This document shows positions 1-7,441 of a stretch of 24,379 nucleotides of DNA, in pieces. Source of the DNA: Bacillota bacterium (GTDB taxonomy: Bacteria > Bacillota > Clostridia > Lachnospirales > Lachnospiraceae); contig JAEZLY010000060.1 in the NCBI GenBank assembly GCA_023414985.1, positions 1-24,379 on the forward strand. Direction: 5' to 3'. The notes beneath the pieces were generated by a model. The model was not told where the DNA came from. It worked only from the letters and a program-made list of their open reading frames with translations, and did no database searches. A program made the translations under genes and the position numbers. The first letter of the stretch is position 1, and each line of letters opens with the position of its first letter.

Positions 1-59
1 TATAATTACTGTTTCATTTACAATATTATATTAAATATGAATCATCGGAGGACAAGGGT
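1..59 (+). promoter_or_regulatory. Leader of the ABC exporter operon, possible -10 at the window edge
   Basis: The window opens with TATAAT at 1-6, which could be a -10 box whose -35 lies outside the window. A ribosome binding site GGAGGA lies at about 47-52, just before the ATG at 60. The rest of the leader is A/T-rich. A regulator gene may lie upstream, but it cannot be seen here. Confidence 0.25.
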
Positions 60-941
60 ATGAATGTAATCGAAATTAAGAACCTGACTAAGAATTACAG
101 AAAATCAAGAGGGATTATCGATGTCAATTTAAGTATTGAGGAGGGTGAGATATTCGGATTTATCGGGCCGAACGGAGCCGGTAAATCTACAACAATCCGA
201 ACCCTTCTGGGATTGATTTATCCCACGAACGGTACAGCAACAATCTATGGGAAGAACTGCATAGAACATCCTGAGATAAGAAAGGAACTGGGTTACCTTC
301 CATCTGAGGTATTCTATTATGATAATATGAGAGTGATCGATTTACTGAAATACTCGGCAAGCTTCTATAAAAAAGACTGTACAAAGCGGATTCAGGAGCT
401 GGCCGAGGTTATGGATCTGGATTTAAAAAAGAAGATTGATGATCTATCCTTTGGTAATAAGAAAAAGGTTGGAATCGTGCAGGGCTTATTGCATGAACCG
501 AAATTAATCATCCTTGATGAACCTACCAGCGGTCTGGATCCCCTGATGCAGCAAAAATTCTTTGATCTCATTGCACAAGAGAATAAGAAGGGAGCAACCA
601 TATTCTTCTCCTCACACATTCTCAGCGAGGTTCAGAAGATGTGCAGCCGTGTGGCATTTATTAAAGAAGGAAGGATCATTAAGACCGAGAAGATGAGCAC
701 CCTTCAGGAGAACAGCTATAAGAAATTCAATATTGAAGCGAAAGCTTTAATTCAAAGAGAAGCCTTTTATATAAGCGGTGTGAGCAGCCTCGTAGCAGAG
801 AAGAATTCTGCCAGCTTTATCTTCAAGGGCAATATCAATACTATCATGAAGAAAATCGGTGAAATTGAACTCCGCAATATTTCCATAGAGGAGCCCGATC
901 TTGAGGAAATATTCATGCATTACTATGCGAAGGAGGACTAA
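60..941 (+). CDS. ABC transporter ATP-binding protein (ABC-2 type exporter)
   Basis: This is the cytoplasmic ATPase that would power the two membrane proteins encoded just downstream. At 293 residues it has the usual length for an ABC-2 exporter ATPase. Walker A GPNGAGKST is at about residues 36-44, a degenerate signature LSFGN replaces LSGGQ at 129-133, Walker B LIILDEP is at 149-155, the D-loop SGLD follows, and the switch histidine (SSHILSE) is at about 186. A roughly 80-residue C-terminal extension follows the nucleotide-binding domain, as in many drug or bacteriocin exporters. The start is chosen from the GGAGGA site 7 bases upstream. The stop lies inside the region that also carries the next gene's AGGAGG, so the genes are translationally close. 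The substrate cannot be read from the sequence; antimicrobial export or envelope stress are family-level guesses. Confidence 0.93.
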   Translation: MNVIEIKNLTKNYRKSRGIIDVNLSIEEGEIFGFIGPNGAGKSTTIRTLLGLIYPTNGTATIYGKNCIEHPEIRKELGYLPSEVFYYDNMRVIDLLKYSASFYKKDCTKRIQELAEVMDLDLKKKIDDLSFGNKKKVGIVQGLLHEPKLIILDEPTSGLDPLMQQKFFDLIAQENKKGATIFFSSHILSEVQKMCSRVAFIKEGRIIKTEKMSTLQENSYKKFNIEAKALIQREAFYISGVSSLVAEKNSASFIFKGNINTIMKKIGEIELRNISIEEPDLEEIFMHYYAKED

Positions 942-946
942 TCCCT

Positions 947-1750
947 ATGAACATGTTTCTATATGAACTGAAATCACATGTTAAGTCAATGCTGCTATGG
1001 ACACTGAGCATGCTAGGGCTGGCTGCACTGTATCTGTCCATCTATCCGAAGATGGCACAGGATGCGGAGGATTTTAAAAAACTGTTAGGGAGCTATCCGG
1101 AAGCCATCCGGGCTATGCTTGGGATTAATCTTGATTATATTGCGACATTATTAGGATTTTACTCAATGATTTTTTCCTTCATCATCCTCTGTGGTGCTAT
1201 TCAGGCCATGAACTTGGGAGTATCCATTCTCTCCAGGGAGACCAGGGAAAGAACGGCAGATTTTCTCCTTGTGAAGCCGGTATCGCGTACAGCGATTGTA
1301 AGTGCGAAGCTAATGGCGGCGCTTGCAACAATCGTGATAACCAATATCCTGTTCATCTCATTAACTACGATTATGGCAAACATGGCAAATACAGAGGATT
1401 TCAGTGTAAAGTTATTCTTCATGATTAATCTTACCATGTTCTTTGTCCAGGTCATATTTATTGCAATAGGTATGGTTGTATCTGTATTTTTTAAGAAGAT
1501 TAAGAATGTGCTTCCACTCTCTCTGGGATTCGTATTTGGTTTTTATCTGGTTGGCACACTGTTGGTAACCGATGCTGATAATAAGCTGGAACGTATTCTT
1601 TCCCCCTTTAAGTATTTTGATATCACATATATCATTCAAAAGGGCGCATACGAGAACTTTTATTTTATGATTGGAGCGGTTGTTATCGTGGTATCCGTCG
1701 CTGTAAGCTACATCATCTATAATAGGAAGGATATCCACGCGGTAAGCTAA
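947..1750 (+). CDS. ABC-2 type transporter permease (first of two)
   Basis: An integral membrane subunit of 267 residues with about six hydrophobic segments: an N-terminal helix around residues 15-33, then groups at about 60-90, 120-145, 160-185, 190-210 and 240-260. A conserved cytoplasmic loop, SRETRERTADFLLVKPVSR, lies before the third hydrophobic segment; this type of loop is typical of ABC-2 permeases and may contact the ATPase. The AGGAGG at 931-936 overlaps the end of the ATPase gene, and the ATG is at 947, so the two are one operon. The protein is clearly paralogous to the next gene: both share the loop ending KPVSR and a late FSPFKYFD motif. It probably forms a heterodimer with that protein. 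Confidence 0.88.
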   Translation: MNMFLYELKSHVKSMLLWTLSMLGLAALYLSIYPKMAQDAEDFKKLLGSYPEAIRAMLGINLDYIATLLGFYSMIFSFIILCGAIQAMNLGVSILSRETRERTADFLLVKPVSRTAIVSAKLMAALATIVITNILFISLTTIMANMANTEDFSVKLFFMINLTMFFVQVIFIAIGMVVSVFFKKIKNVLPLSLGFVFGFYLVGTLLVTDADNKLERILSPFKYFDITYIIQKGAYENFYFMIGAVVIVVSVAVSYIIYNRKDIHAVS

Positions 1751-1779
1751 CATTCGAATTGGACAGAGGAGGTATGATT

Positions 1780-2574
1780 ATGAATATTTTTCTTAGAGAA
1801 TTGAAGGCGAACAGAAAAGCCCTGATCATATGGAGCGTATGCATGGCCTTATTAGTATTGAGCGGTATGGGCAAGTATACGGCCTATTCCTCGGGCAGTG
1901 CCGGCAGTGAGGTCTTCGATAAGATGCCGCATACCATGAAGGTATTGCTAGGGCTGAATGGCTTTGAAGTAACGAAAATCAGCGGCTTCTTCGCTTTTTT
2001 ATTTCCTTATCTTGAGATTACCACTGCAATCCATGCGGCGTTGCTGGGCAGCGGAATCATCGCTAAGGAGGAGCGGGATAAGACCACGGAATTCTTAATA
2101 GCAAAACCGGTATCAAGGATTACGATTATCACCTCGAAGCTGCTGGCAGCCCTCGTGAATGTGGTCATCATCAATCTGGTATCGTTGCTCTCCTCCCTTG
2201 TGATCGTCCCCAGCTTTCATGCAGACGAAGACATTACGGGGGAGATCCTGATCCTGCATCTAATCATGTTCCTGGTTCAGCTGATTTTCTTGACATTAGG
2301 AACATTGCTGGCTTCCGGCTTTCGTAAATCCAAAGGAGCAGGGGCGATTGCGGCAGATATCATCATTGCCGGATATATCATCTCGAAGGTAACTGACTTG
2401 GCAGAACATCTGGAGGTTTTGAATCTTTTCTCACCCTTCAAGTATTTTGATCTGCAGAAGGCAGTAAATGCAAATGAGATCAGTGTGCCGGTAACATTGC
2501 TCTGTCTGGTAATGATTGCAGCTTTTACTACCTTTACTTATCTTTTCTATCGGAGAAGAGATATGAATGTGTAA
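1780..2574 (+). CDS. ABC-2 type transporter permease (second of two)
   Basis: Paralogue of the preceding permease, about 264 residues with six hydrophobic segments. The matching loop reads AKEERDKTTEFLIAKPVSR and the matching late motif is FSPFKYFDLQ. An in-frame TTG at 1759 would extend the protein by 7 codons, but the strong AGGAGG at 1767-1772 would then lie inside the coding region. The ATG at 1780 sits 7 bases after that site and gives MNIFLREL, aligning with MNMFLYEL of the first permease, so it is preferred. It ends the operon and is followed by a strong hairpin. The substrate is unknown. Confidence 0.88.
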   Translation: MNIFLRELKANRKALIIWSVCMALLVLSGMGKYTAYSSGSAGSEVFDKMPHTMKVLLGLNGFEVTKISGFFAFLFPYLEITTAIHAALLGSGIIAKEERDKTTEFLIAKPVSRITIITSKLLAALVNVVIINLVSLLSSLVIVPSFHADEDITGEILILHLIMFLVQLIFLTLGTLLASGFRKSKGAGAIAADIIIAGYIISKVTDLAEHLEVLNLFSPFKYFDLQKAVNANEISVPVTLLCLVMIAAFTTFTYLFYRRRDMNV

Positions 2575-2615
2575 AACGGAATTGTATAGGATTATACTTC
2601 TTAAGATTATTATAC

Positions 2616-2660
2616 AAGAAGGAGAAAGGACCGGTCTCCCGCCGGTCCTTTCTCCTTCTT
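2616..2660. terminator. Strong bidirectional hairpin terminator
   Basis: A perfect 19-bp inverted repeat (2616-2634 with 2642-2660) encloses a 7-base loop. It lies between the end of the plus-strand exporter operon and the end of the minus-strand flavin reductase gene. One arm is purine-rich (AAGAAGGAGAAAGGACCGG) and the other pyrimidine-rich. There is no long U tail beyond the stem, so the assignment rests mainly on stem strength and the convergent position. Confidence 0.75.
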
Positions 2661-2714
2661 GGTCTATTCCTATTCATTCGGCAAGAGATTAGGAATGATT
2701 GGCGAACGTATCGC

Positions 2715-3206
2715 TTATAAAAGGGAAAGCTTTGACCAGTCAATAGTACCGTTGGCGTCCAGATATGCTTCTTCGCAGTGAACCCGTTCGACTTTGCCGA
2801 AGAATAATTCGTGGGAACCGGGCCTAGTGGAGTCGATCACGGTACATTCCACACTAACCGGGCAGTCTGTCAATAAGGGGGCGTTCACAACACTTCCGTC
2901 TCTGGTACTTAGGTTCAGAGTCTTGAATTTATCCTCATTTTTACCGGAATGACTGCCAAGATAATCATATTCCCGTGAGAAGGAAGGGGTGACCAGATTG
3001 ACCACAAAGCATCCGCTTTCCTTGATCATGTGATAGGAGTGACGGCTTGGAACGATCCCGATCATGACGATTGGCGGGTCGAAGCTCACATTTGCGGCAA
3101 AGCCTACCACCAATGCATTATCATTGCCTTCCTTGTCACGACAGGAAACAATAAGCTTAGGGATGGGCTGGCAGGTTAGTAGCTTGTTTTTTACAGTTTT
3201 TTTCAT
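2715..3206 (-). CDS. Flavin reductase-like (flavoredoxin-type) FMN-binding protein
   Basis: A 163-residue protein of the flavin reductase-like domain family (split-barrel FMN binding). Family-like stretches are NALVVGFAANVSFDPPIVMIGI (read from about residues 30-51), the SRHSYHMIKESGCFVVNL segment, and a late SVECTVIDSTRPGSHELFFGKV strand typical of the barrel. It would bind FMN and move electrons between NAD(P)H or ferredoxin and a substrate or partner. AGGAG precedes the ATG by about 8 bases. Upstream is a MerR-type promoter, and a merR gene is divergently encoded, so expression is probably switched on by a small effector. The true electron donor and acceptor cannot be deduced. Confidence 0.85.
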   Translation of the reverse strand: MKKTVKNKLLTCQPIPKLIVSCRDKEGNDNALVVGFAANVSFDPPIVMIGIVPSRHSYHMIKESGCFVVNLVTPSFSREYDYLGSHSGKNEDKFKTLNLSTRDGSVVNAPLLTDCPVSVECTVIDSTRPGSHELFFGKVERVHCEEAYLDANGTIDWSKLSLL

Positions 3207-3261
3207 GATGATATCTCCTTTTTTTATTCAGAATATTATGCGGCACTTTTACCTTGGAATT

Positions 3262-3292
3262 ACTATAAGCCTTCGAGTATGCTCGAAGTCAA
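3262..3292 (-). promoter_or_regulatory. MerR-type promoter/operator of the flavin reductase gene
   Basis: On the minus strand, a -35 TTGACT (3287-3292) and a -10 TATAGT (3262-3267) are separated by exactly 19 bp. The spacer is occupied by a dyad, CTTCGAG-4-CTCGAAG (3271-3288). An over-long 19-20 bp spacer containing a dyad is the hallmark of promoters that MerR-family activators untwist. The divergent gene at 3538 encodes such a regulator. Transcription would start near 3255, about 50 bases upstream of the ATG. Confidence 0.82.
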
Positions 3293-3471
3293 ATGTTATT
3301 TATCAAAGGTCTATAAAATGAAAAAGTAATGTAAAATGCTGAAGTATTTTCTTGACTGCAAGGAGTAACTCATGGTTGAGGGTTAACCTTCACATAACCT
3401 AGCAAGTTAAAAATATGTTAATTTCGCAAAATCTGATTTGAAGTATGGCAGTTAATCCTATCTAAAATTGA

Positions 3472-3500
3472 TTGACGATGCTCCCCTAAAAATCTATAAT
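3472..3500 (+). promoter_or_regulatory. Sigma-A type promoter of merR-yczE
   Basis: TTGACG (3472-3477) and TATAAT (3495-3500) are separated by 17 bp. The predicted start is near 3507, about 30 bases before the merR ATG. Because an in-frame upstream start at 3499 would fall inside the -10 box, this promoter helps fix the merR start at 3538. Confidence 0.8.
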
Positions 3501-3537
3501 GATAAAAGATTCTTTTGCATTAGGAGGGGGAGAGCCT

Positions 3538-3909
3538 ATGACATATACGATTGCCCAGACTGCGGCAAAGACAGGAATCAGTGTACATACCTTACGTTAT
3601 TATGATAAGGAGGGCTTACTACCCTATGTAAAAAGAGACGAAAATAAGAACCGGAAATTCTCTGAGGAGGATTTTGAGTGGCTGTCCTTCATTCTCTGTC
3701 TTAAGAATACGGGAATGTCCATCAAGGAGATTAATGATTATATCAAGCTTTGTGAGGAGGGCGATTCTACCCTGCAGCAGCGTCTCCTGGTCTTCCGGCA
3801 GCAGAAAGAGGCGATTAATCAGAGAATTGCGGAGCTGGAGGAATATAAGAAGACGATTGATTATAAGATCGGGTTTTATGAGAAAGAAATAAAGGAAAGA
3901 GGAGTTTAA
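3538..3909 (+). CDS. MerR family transcriptional regulator
   Basis: A 123-residue DNA-binding regulator. The N-terminal winged helix reads MTYTIAQTAAKTGISVHTLR, then YYDKEGLLP with R and N/R-rich wings, ending around residue 70. A long C-terminal coiled coil (about 75-120, RQQKEAINQRIAELEEYKK) would form the dimer. There is almost no effector domain beyond the coil and no cysteine pattern for a metal sensor, which resembles the AdhR/NmlR-like group. The start is ATG 3538, placed 9-10 bases after AGGAGG. Its stop overlaps the next start (TAATG), so it is co-transcribed and coupled with the YczE-like gene. The likely operator is the dyad at 3271-3288. Confidence 0.9.
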   Translation: MTYTIAQTAAKTGISVHTLRYYDKEGLLPYVKRDENKNRKFSEEDFEWLSFILCLKNTGMSIKEINDYIKLCEEGDSTLQQRLLVFRQQKEAINQRIAELEEYKKTIDYKIGFYEKEIKERGV

Positions 3910-4532
3910 TGTTAAAAAAATACTTAAGTCAAAAATACATGAAAAGATTTGCTATTATGTTAGTCGGAAATATACTGCTTGGTCTCGGTGTCAGTATCTT
4001 TAAGCTGTCAGGGCTTGGAAACGATCCCTTTTCCGGAATGGTGATGGCATTAGCTGCGAATTTTAAGATCTCATATGCTGTATTCTTAGTGATTTTTAAT
4101 ATATTCATATTTATCCTTCAATTCATCACAGGCAGAAAATTAATTGGTGCCGGAACAATTGTGAATGCATGCTTTGTAGGGTTTTTCGTTACTTTTTTCT
4201 ACACGACGTTTCAGCATTTTGCTCTGGCGCCGGAGACCATGTGGCAGAGAATTATCGTGGTAGGCATCGGAGTTGTCGTCACCAGTCTGGGTGTATCTAT
4301 GTATCAGACACCGGATGTGGGAATAGCGCCCTATGATAGCTTGTCTCTTATTATGGCAAAGAGGTGGGTGAAAATACCGTACTTTTGGCACAGAATGCTG
4401 ACAGATGCGGTATGTGCTGCAATTTGCTTTTATGCCGGTGGGATTGTCGGCTTGGGAACTCTGGTTTCCGCATTTGGACTAGGGCCGTTTATTCACTTCT
4501 TCAATGAACATGTTTCCAAGAAGCTGCTGTAA
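3909..4532 (+). CDS. YczE/YyaS/YitT family integral membrane protein
   Basis: A 207-residue membrane protein with about five hydrophobic segments (roughly residues 12-32, 50-75, 80-105, 115-135 and 160-185). Conserved-looking pieces include GLGVSIFKLSGLGNDPFSGM near the N-terminus, a related later motif SLGVSMYQTPDVGIAPYDSL, and GLGTLVSAFGLGPFIHFF near the end. The pairing of an N-terminal and a central GxG...PxD/S motif is typical of the YczE-like family, whose biochemical role is poorly known. The ATG overlaps the merR stop by one base and GAGGAG lies just upstream. It is therefore probably in the same MerR-linked response as the flavin reductase. Confidence 0.85.
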   Translation: MLKKYLSQKYMKRFAIMLVGNILLGLGVSIFKLSGLGNDPFSGMVMALAANFKISYAVFLVIFNIFIFILQFITGRKLIGAGTIVNACFVGFFVTFFYTTFQHFALAPETMWQRIIVVGIGVVVTSLGVSMYQTPDVGIAPYDSLSLIMAKRWVKIPYFWHRMLTDAVCAAICFYAGGIVGLGTLVSAFGLGPFIHFFNEHVSKKLL

Positions 4533-4568
4533 GAAGTGCTGTGAAATGCAAGGAATATCAGGATAGAG

Positions 4569-4613
4569 AAGATGCCAGTCAGGAGTTATACGTAACCTCC
4601 CGGCTGGCATCTT
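4569..4613. terminator. Hairpin terminator between yczE-like gene and pepT
   Basis: The stem AAGATGCCAG (4569-4578) pairs with CTGGCATCTT (4604-4613). A secondary GGAG...CTCC pairing lies inside the loop, and a TTATATTTT tract follows on the plus strand. It lies between convergent genes and can probably act in both directions. Confidence 0.7.
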
Positions 4614-4675
4614 ATATTTTCAGGATAACTGAATACTATGACATATCTTCTCATTCAATTATCGGATTTCAAAAA

Positions 4676-5902
4676 TTATCTGATGGCATACTTTTCTACA
4701 ATCTTGATGATCAGTTCAACACACTGATCCATAGCCTGAATACAGGCAAACTCTGTCTTTCCGTGATGATTATGGCTGCCGGTTCCGAGGTTTGGACAGG
4801 GGAGACCCATAAAGGATAATCTCGAACCGTCGGTACCTCCGCGGACAGGTCGGCTGAGCGGTGTTCCACCCAATTCCCGGATAGCCTCATAAGCAGTATC
4901 AATTAAGTGCCAGTGCGGTTTGATCTTTTCAGCCATATTGTAATAGCTGTCTTTAATCTCTACACGAACGGTATCCTGTCCGTATTTTGCATTTAATTTT
5001 GCGGCAGCGGCATTCATAACAGCTTTCTTTTCACTTAACTTATTAAGGTCATGGTCACGAAGGATGTAATGCATTTTTGCATTATCTACAATACCCTCCA
5101 GGCGATCCAGGTGATAAAAGCCTTCGTATTTCTCTGTATATTCCGGACGTTCCTTCTCGGGTAAGAGGGCGTGGAATTCCATCGCAAGCAGAGAAGCATT
5201 GACAAGCTTATCCTTGGCATCTCCGGTGTGAATGCTGACACCGTTAATGAATACGTCCGCGGCAGCAGCATTGAAGGTCTCATACTCTACTTCATTATAT
5301 GCCGCACCGTCCACAGTGTAAGCATAATCCGCTCCGAACCTCTTCACATCGAACAGATCTGCACCCTTACCAATCTCCTCATCCGGGGTAAAGCCGATCT
5401 TAATCGTACCGTGTTTGATCTCCGGATGCTGGTATAAGGTTTCTGCCATGGTAAGGATTTCAGCAATACCGGCTTTATCGTCCGCACCCAGAAGGGTATT
5501 TCCATCGGTAACCAATAAATCCTTACCAATATAATTCTTCATAAAGTCGAATTCTGCAGGGTTGATCTTCACATTTTTTTCTGCGTTCAGGATGATTTCC
5601 GAACCGTCATAATTCTCGATAATCGATGTCTTAATATCAGTAAAAGGTACGGAGCTGACAACGTCCATATGTGCAACAAATCCAATCACCGATCCGGACC
5701 AATTCTCTATATTTGCTTCAATCGTGCCAAATATATATCCATTCTCATCCATCGCGGCATCCGAAATACCAAGGCTTTTCATCTCTTCCACCAGGGCTTT
5801 TCCGAATACCAGCTGCGACGGGGTACTGGGATGTGTATTGCTCAGATCATCCGAGGCAGTGGCAAATTTCGTATAATTAATCAATCTTTCATAAGCTCTC
5901 AT
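4676..5902 (-). CDS. pepT: Peptidase T (tripeptide aminopeptidase, M20B)
   Basis: A 408-residue cytoplasmic zinc metallopeptidase that removes the N-terminal residue from tripeptides, acting late in peptide use. The M20 metal and catalytic set is visible: H78/D80 in AHMDVV, the bridging D141 in LLGADDKAG, catalytic E175 with E176 in TPDEEIG, D198 in TVDG, and H379 or H380 in SHNHHGKTEF. The PVRGGTDGSRLSFMGLP segment before the last ligand is also typical. Length matches PepT proteins (about 405-410). GGAGG precedes the ATG by about 9 bases. One small departure is VV instead of a threonine after AHMD. It appears to be a single-gene unit, convergent with the yczE-like gene. Confidence 0.96.
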   Translation of the reverse strand: MRAYERLINYTKFATASDDLSNTHPSTPSQLVFGKALVEEMKSLGISDAAMDENGYIFGTIEANIENWSGSVIGFVAHMDVVSSVPFTDIKTSIIENYDGSEIILNAEKNVKINPAEFDFMKNYIGKDLLVTDGNTLLGADDKAGIAEILTMAETLYQHPEIKHGTIKIGFTPDEEIGKGADLFDVKRFGADYAYTVDGAAYNEVEYETFNAAAADVFINGVSIHTGDAKDKLVNASLLAMEFHALLPEKERPEYTEKYEGFYHLDRLEGIVDNAKMHYILRDHDLNKLSEKKAVMNAAAAKLNAKYGQDTVRVEIKDSYYNMAEKIKPHWHLIDTAYEAIRELGGTPLSRPVRGGTDGSRLSFMGLPCPNLGTGSHNHHGKTEFACIQAMDQCVELIIKIVEKYAIR

Positions 5903-6061
5903 TTTTTAGACCTCCATATTTTAATCACTAGCTTATATTATTTCACAAATGGAGAATAAAATCTAGACCTGATGAGAAAAACAAATTTACCAGTAACACC
6001 TGAGTTGCGGAATAGGAATTTTTATGGTCAGTGGCATATAACCACCCATATTTGACAGTTA

Positions 6062-6090
6062 TTGACATGACAAAATTTGACTGATATAAT
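6062..6090 (+). promoter_or_regulatory. Perfect-consensus promoter
   Basis: TTGACA (6062-6067) and TATAAT (6085-6090) are separated by 17 bp. A second TTGACA lies 10 bases upstream (6052-6057). The promoter overlaps an in-frame start at 6077, so the downstream protein must begin later, at 6119. Confidence 0.85.
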
Positions 6091-6118
6091 GAAAGAAACG
6101 GTTCGGGAGGGTATTGAA

Positions 6119-6592
6119 ATGAATATTTCACTCAAGAAAGTTTATAGCAATAATTATAAAAGCAAGTTTTGGCTTACCGTTAGTGTACTTTTACCAATCT
6201 TCGGTATAATCACTCTGCTGTCTGTCTATGGAATTCTGCCCAAATTTCCGCTTACAGAAGATATGACGACATTCAATGCTATCCTCATTATGCTGGGATG
6301 CATCGGTATCTCAATTATTGGAATTTTTGTAATAAGAAGTACCATCACTAATCTGAGGAACATCATATCCAATGGAGAACTGGTTGATGCCACCATTACT
6401 GATCGATTTGGAATTAAGCATCAAGCCCAGATTTATTACGAGTTCATGTATGAAGGTGAAAAGTGTAAAGGACAGCATAATATCGCATTGAAGATGGATT
6501 ATTTCGAAAAGTATGCTAAAGGAAATGAAATAAAAATCTATGCACTTAAGGATCGTAATGGAAAAATCTTAACGGTGCCGGATATCTATTAA
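6119..6592 (+). CDS. DUF3592-like small membrane protein
   Basis: A 157-residue protein with two N-terminal membrane helices (about residues 19-42 and 50-75). A beta-rich domain follows (GELVDATITDRF, YYEFMYEGEKCKGQHNI, GNEIKIYALKDRNGKIL). This layout matches DUF3592-type proteins, where the soluble part resembles a small beta barrel; the function is unknown. The ATG at 6119 is chosen because GGGAGG lies 7-8 bases upstream and because an upstream in-frame start at 6077 would lie within the promoter. It is monocistronic: consensus promoter before it, strong terminator after it. The family assignment is from memory of the pattern. Confidence 0.7.
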   Translation: MNISLKKVYSNNYKSKFWLTVSVLLPIFGIITLLSVYGILPKFPLTEDMTTFNAILIMLGCIGISIIGIFVIRSTITNLRNIISNGELVDATITDRFGIKHQAQIYYEFMYEGEKCKGQHNIALKMDYFEKYAKGNEIKIYALKDRNGKILTVPDIY

Positions 6593-6617
6593 TAAAGTAT
6601 GTGATACATAGTAAATA

Positions 6618-6654
6618 GAAAAGCCTTGCATAAAGTACATGCAAGGCTTTTTAA
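6618..6654 (+). terminator. Rho-independent terminator
   Basis: A 13-bp stem (6619-6631 with 6639-6651) with a 7-base loop, AAAAGCCTTGCAT pairing with ATGCAAGGCTTTT, and a short U-rich tail. It closes the DUF3592-like gene. Confidence 0.85.
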
Positions 6655-6744
6655 ATGATAACATATATCTTACAGCAGAACCCGTAACTTCCTATTGTTC
6701 TATCATATACTAACACTAGAATAATAGTTGTTTAGAGGATGATA

Positions 6745-7323
6745 ATGAACCGTATGTTATTTCTGAATGATACTATAATACATGTAGAAAATGCACTCGT
6801 TGAGGAGGTAGCAGCAGACACCGAAAATACGGGCTATGTATTAATCTCTTACGAAATGAGCGATGAAAACAATATGAGTTACATGCAGGAAGTCAGGCTG
6901 AATGTAGGGGATGAGACCATAATCATAGAGGAAAACGGAACATTACTTAACCTGTATGATTTACAGGAGGGAATGAGAATAGATGCAGATTTCTCCTCTG
7001 CTATGACAAGAAGTATTCCTCCTCAATCATTCGCTTACCAAATTGTAGTATTGCAGGAAGAAGAGGCCTCTGTGAGTATAACTACCGACCGTGTCGTAGG
7101 TATTGATACGGACAATGGTTTTCTTCTCACCGGAAATCCTTATGATATGAATGATCAGAATATATTCACCATATCAAATGAAACAGAGATTCAAGATCAA
7201 GATGGTAATACTATTCCATTAGATACGATTCAGCCAGGGCAAATGGTACGGGTGGTGCATGCCATATTCCAGACTCTTAGCATACCGCCTCAGTCTCCTG
7301 CTTACCTTGTGCAGGTTCTATAA
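6745..7323 (+). CDS. Unrecognised cytoplasmic protein with two duplicated modules
   Basis: I do not recognise this 192-residue acidic protein; it has no signal peptide or membrane segment. It is an internal duplication. The first half ends in NETIIIEENGTL-like, YDLQEGMRI and RSIPPQSFAYQIVVL segments. The second half ends in NETEIQDQDGNTI, TIQPGQMVRV and LSIPPQSPAYLVQVL. Each module is about 85 residues, beta-rich, and resembles small OB/TOBE-like or DUF3221-like folds, though this is only an impression. ATG 6745 is preferred to ATG 6739 because AGAGG (6734-6738) is 6 bases before it and touches the earlier ATG. A possible promoter is TTGTTC (6695-6700) with TAGAAT (6717-6722), spacer 16. A 15-bp terminator follows. 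Confidence 0.7.
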   Translation: MNRMLFLNDTIIHVENALVEEVAADTENTGYVLISYEMSDENNMSYMQEVRLNVGDETIIIEENGTLLNLYDLQEGMRIDADFSSAMTRSIPPQSFAYQIVVLQEEEASVSITTDRVVGIDTDNGFLLTGNPYDMNDQNIFTISNETEIQDQDGNTIPLDTIQPGQMVRVVHAIFQTLSIPPQSPAYLVQVL

Positions 7324-7355
7324 TTAAAATCATACTTCCGGGAGCCTGGGATGAC

Positions 7356-7395
7356 AAACGGCGTTACGCATGTGAGTGCGTAACGCCGTTTTATT
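7356..7395. terminator. Strong bidirectional terminator
   Basis: A perfect 15-bp stem (7356-7370 with 7377-7391) encloses a 6-base loop. The 3' arm is TGCGTAACGCCGTTT followed by TATTATAG, and the 5' arm begins AAACGG. It lies between two convergent genes and carries T-rich tails in both directions. Confidence 0.85.
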
Positions 7396-7441
7396 ATAGT
7401 AACTGTTTAGTTTTTAAGATCTATGGAGCTTACATTCGTAA

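Larger units (their letters stand above)
3207..3537. other. Divergent intergenic region between flavin reductase and merR
   Basis: These 331 bases hold no gene. They contain the MerR-type promoter facing left (3262-3292) and a consensus promoter facing right (3472-3500). Between them, about 3300-3470 is A/T-rich. It includes a GGTTAACC palindrome (3381-3388) and, at 3352-3371, a second sequence resembling a MerR operator half (TTGACT followed by GAGTAACTC) but without a matching -10. Confidence 0.7.

Noticed and set aside
3352..3371. Second MerR-operator-like sequence (TTGACT followed by GAGTAACTC) on the plus strand
   Set aside because: There is no -10 at a 19-20 bp spacing, so no promoter can be supported; it may be a decayed site or chance.
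4541..4819. Plus-strand open frame of 92 codons after the yczE-like gene
   Set aside because: It crosses a terminator hairpin and then runs antisense through the end of pepT; no ribosome binding site and no protein-like pattern.
5669..5959. Plus-strand frames antisense to the pepT 5' end
   Set aside because: They are shadows of the well-supported pepT coding frame.
6077..6118. In-frame upstream start for the DUF3592-like protein
   Set aside because: ATG 6077 lies between the -35 and -10 of a consensus promoter; ATG 6119 has a proper ribosome binding site.
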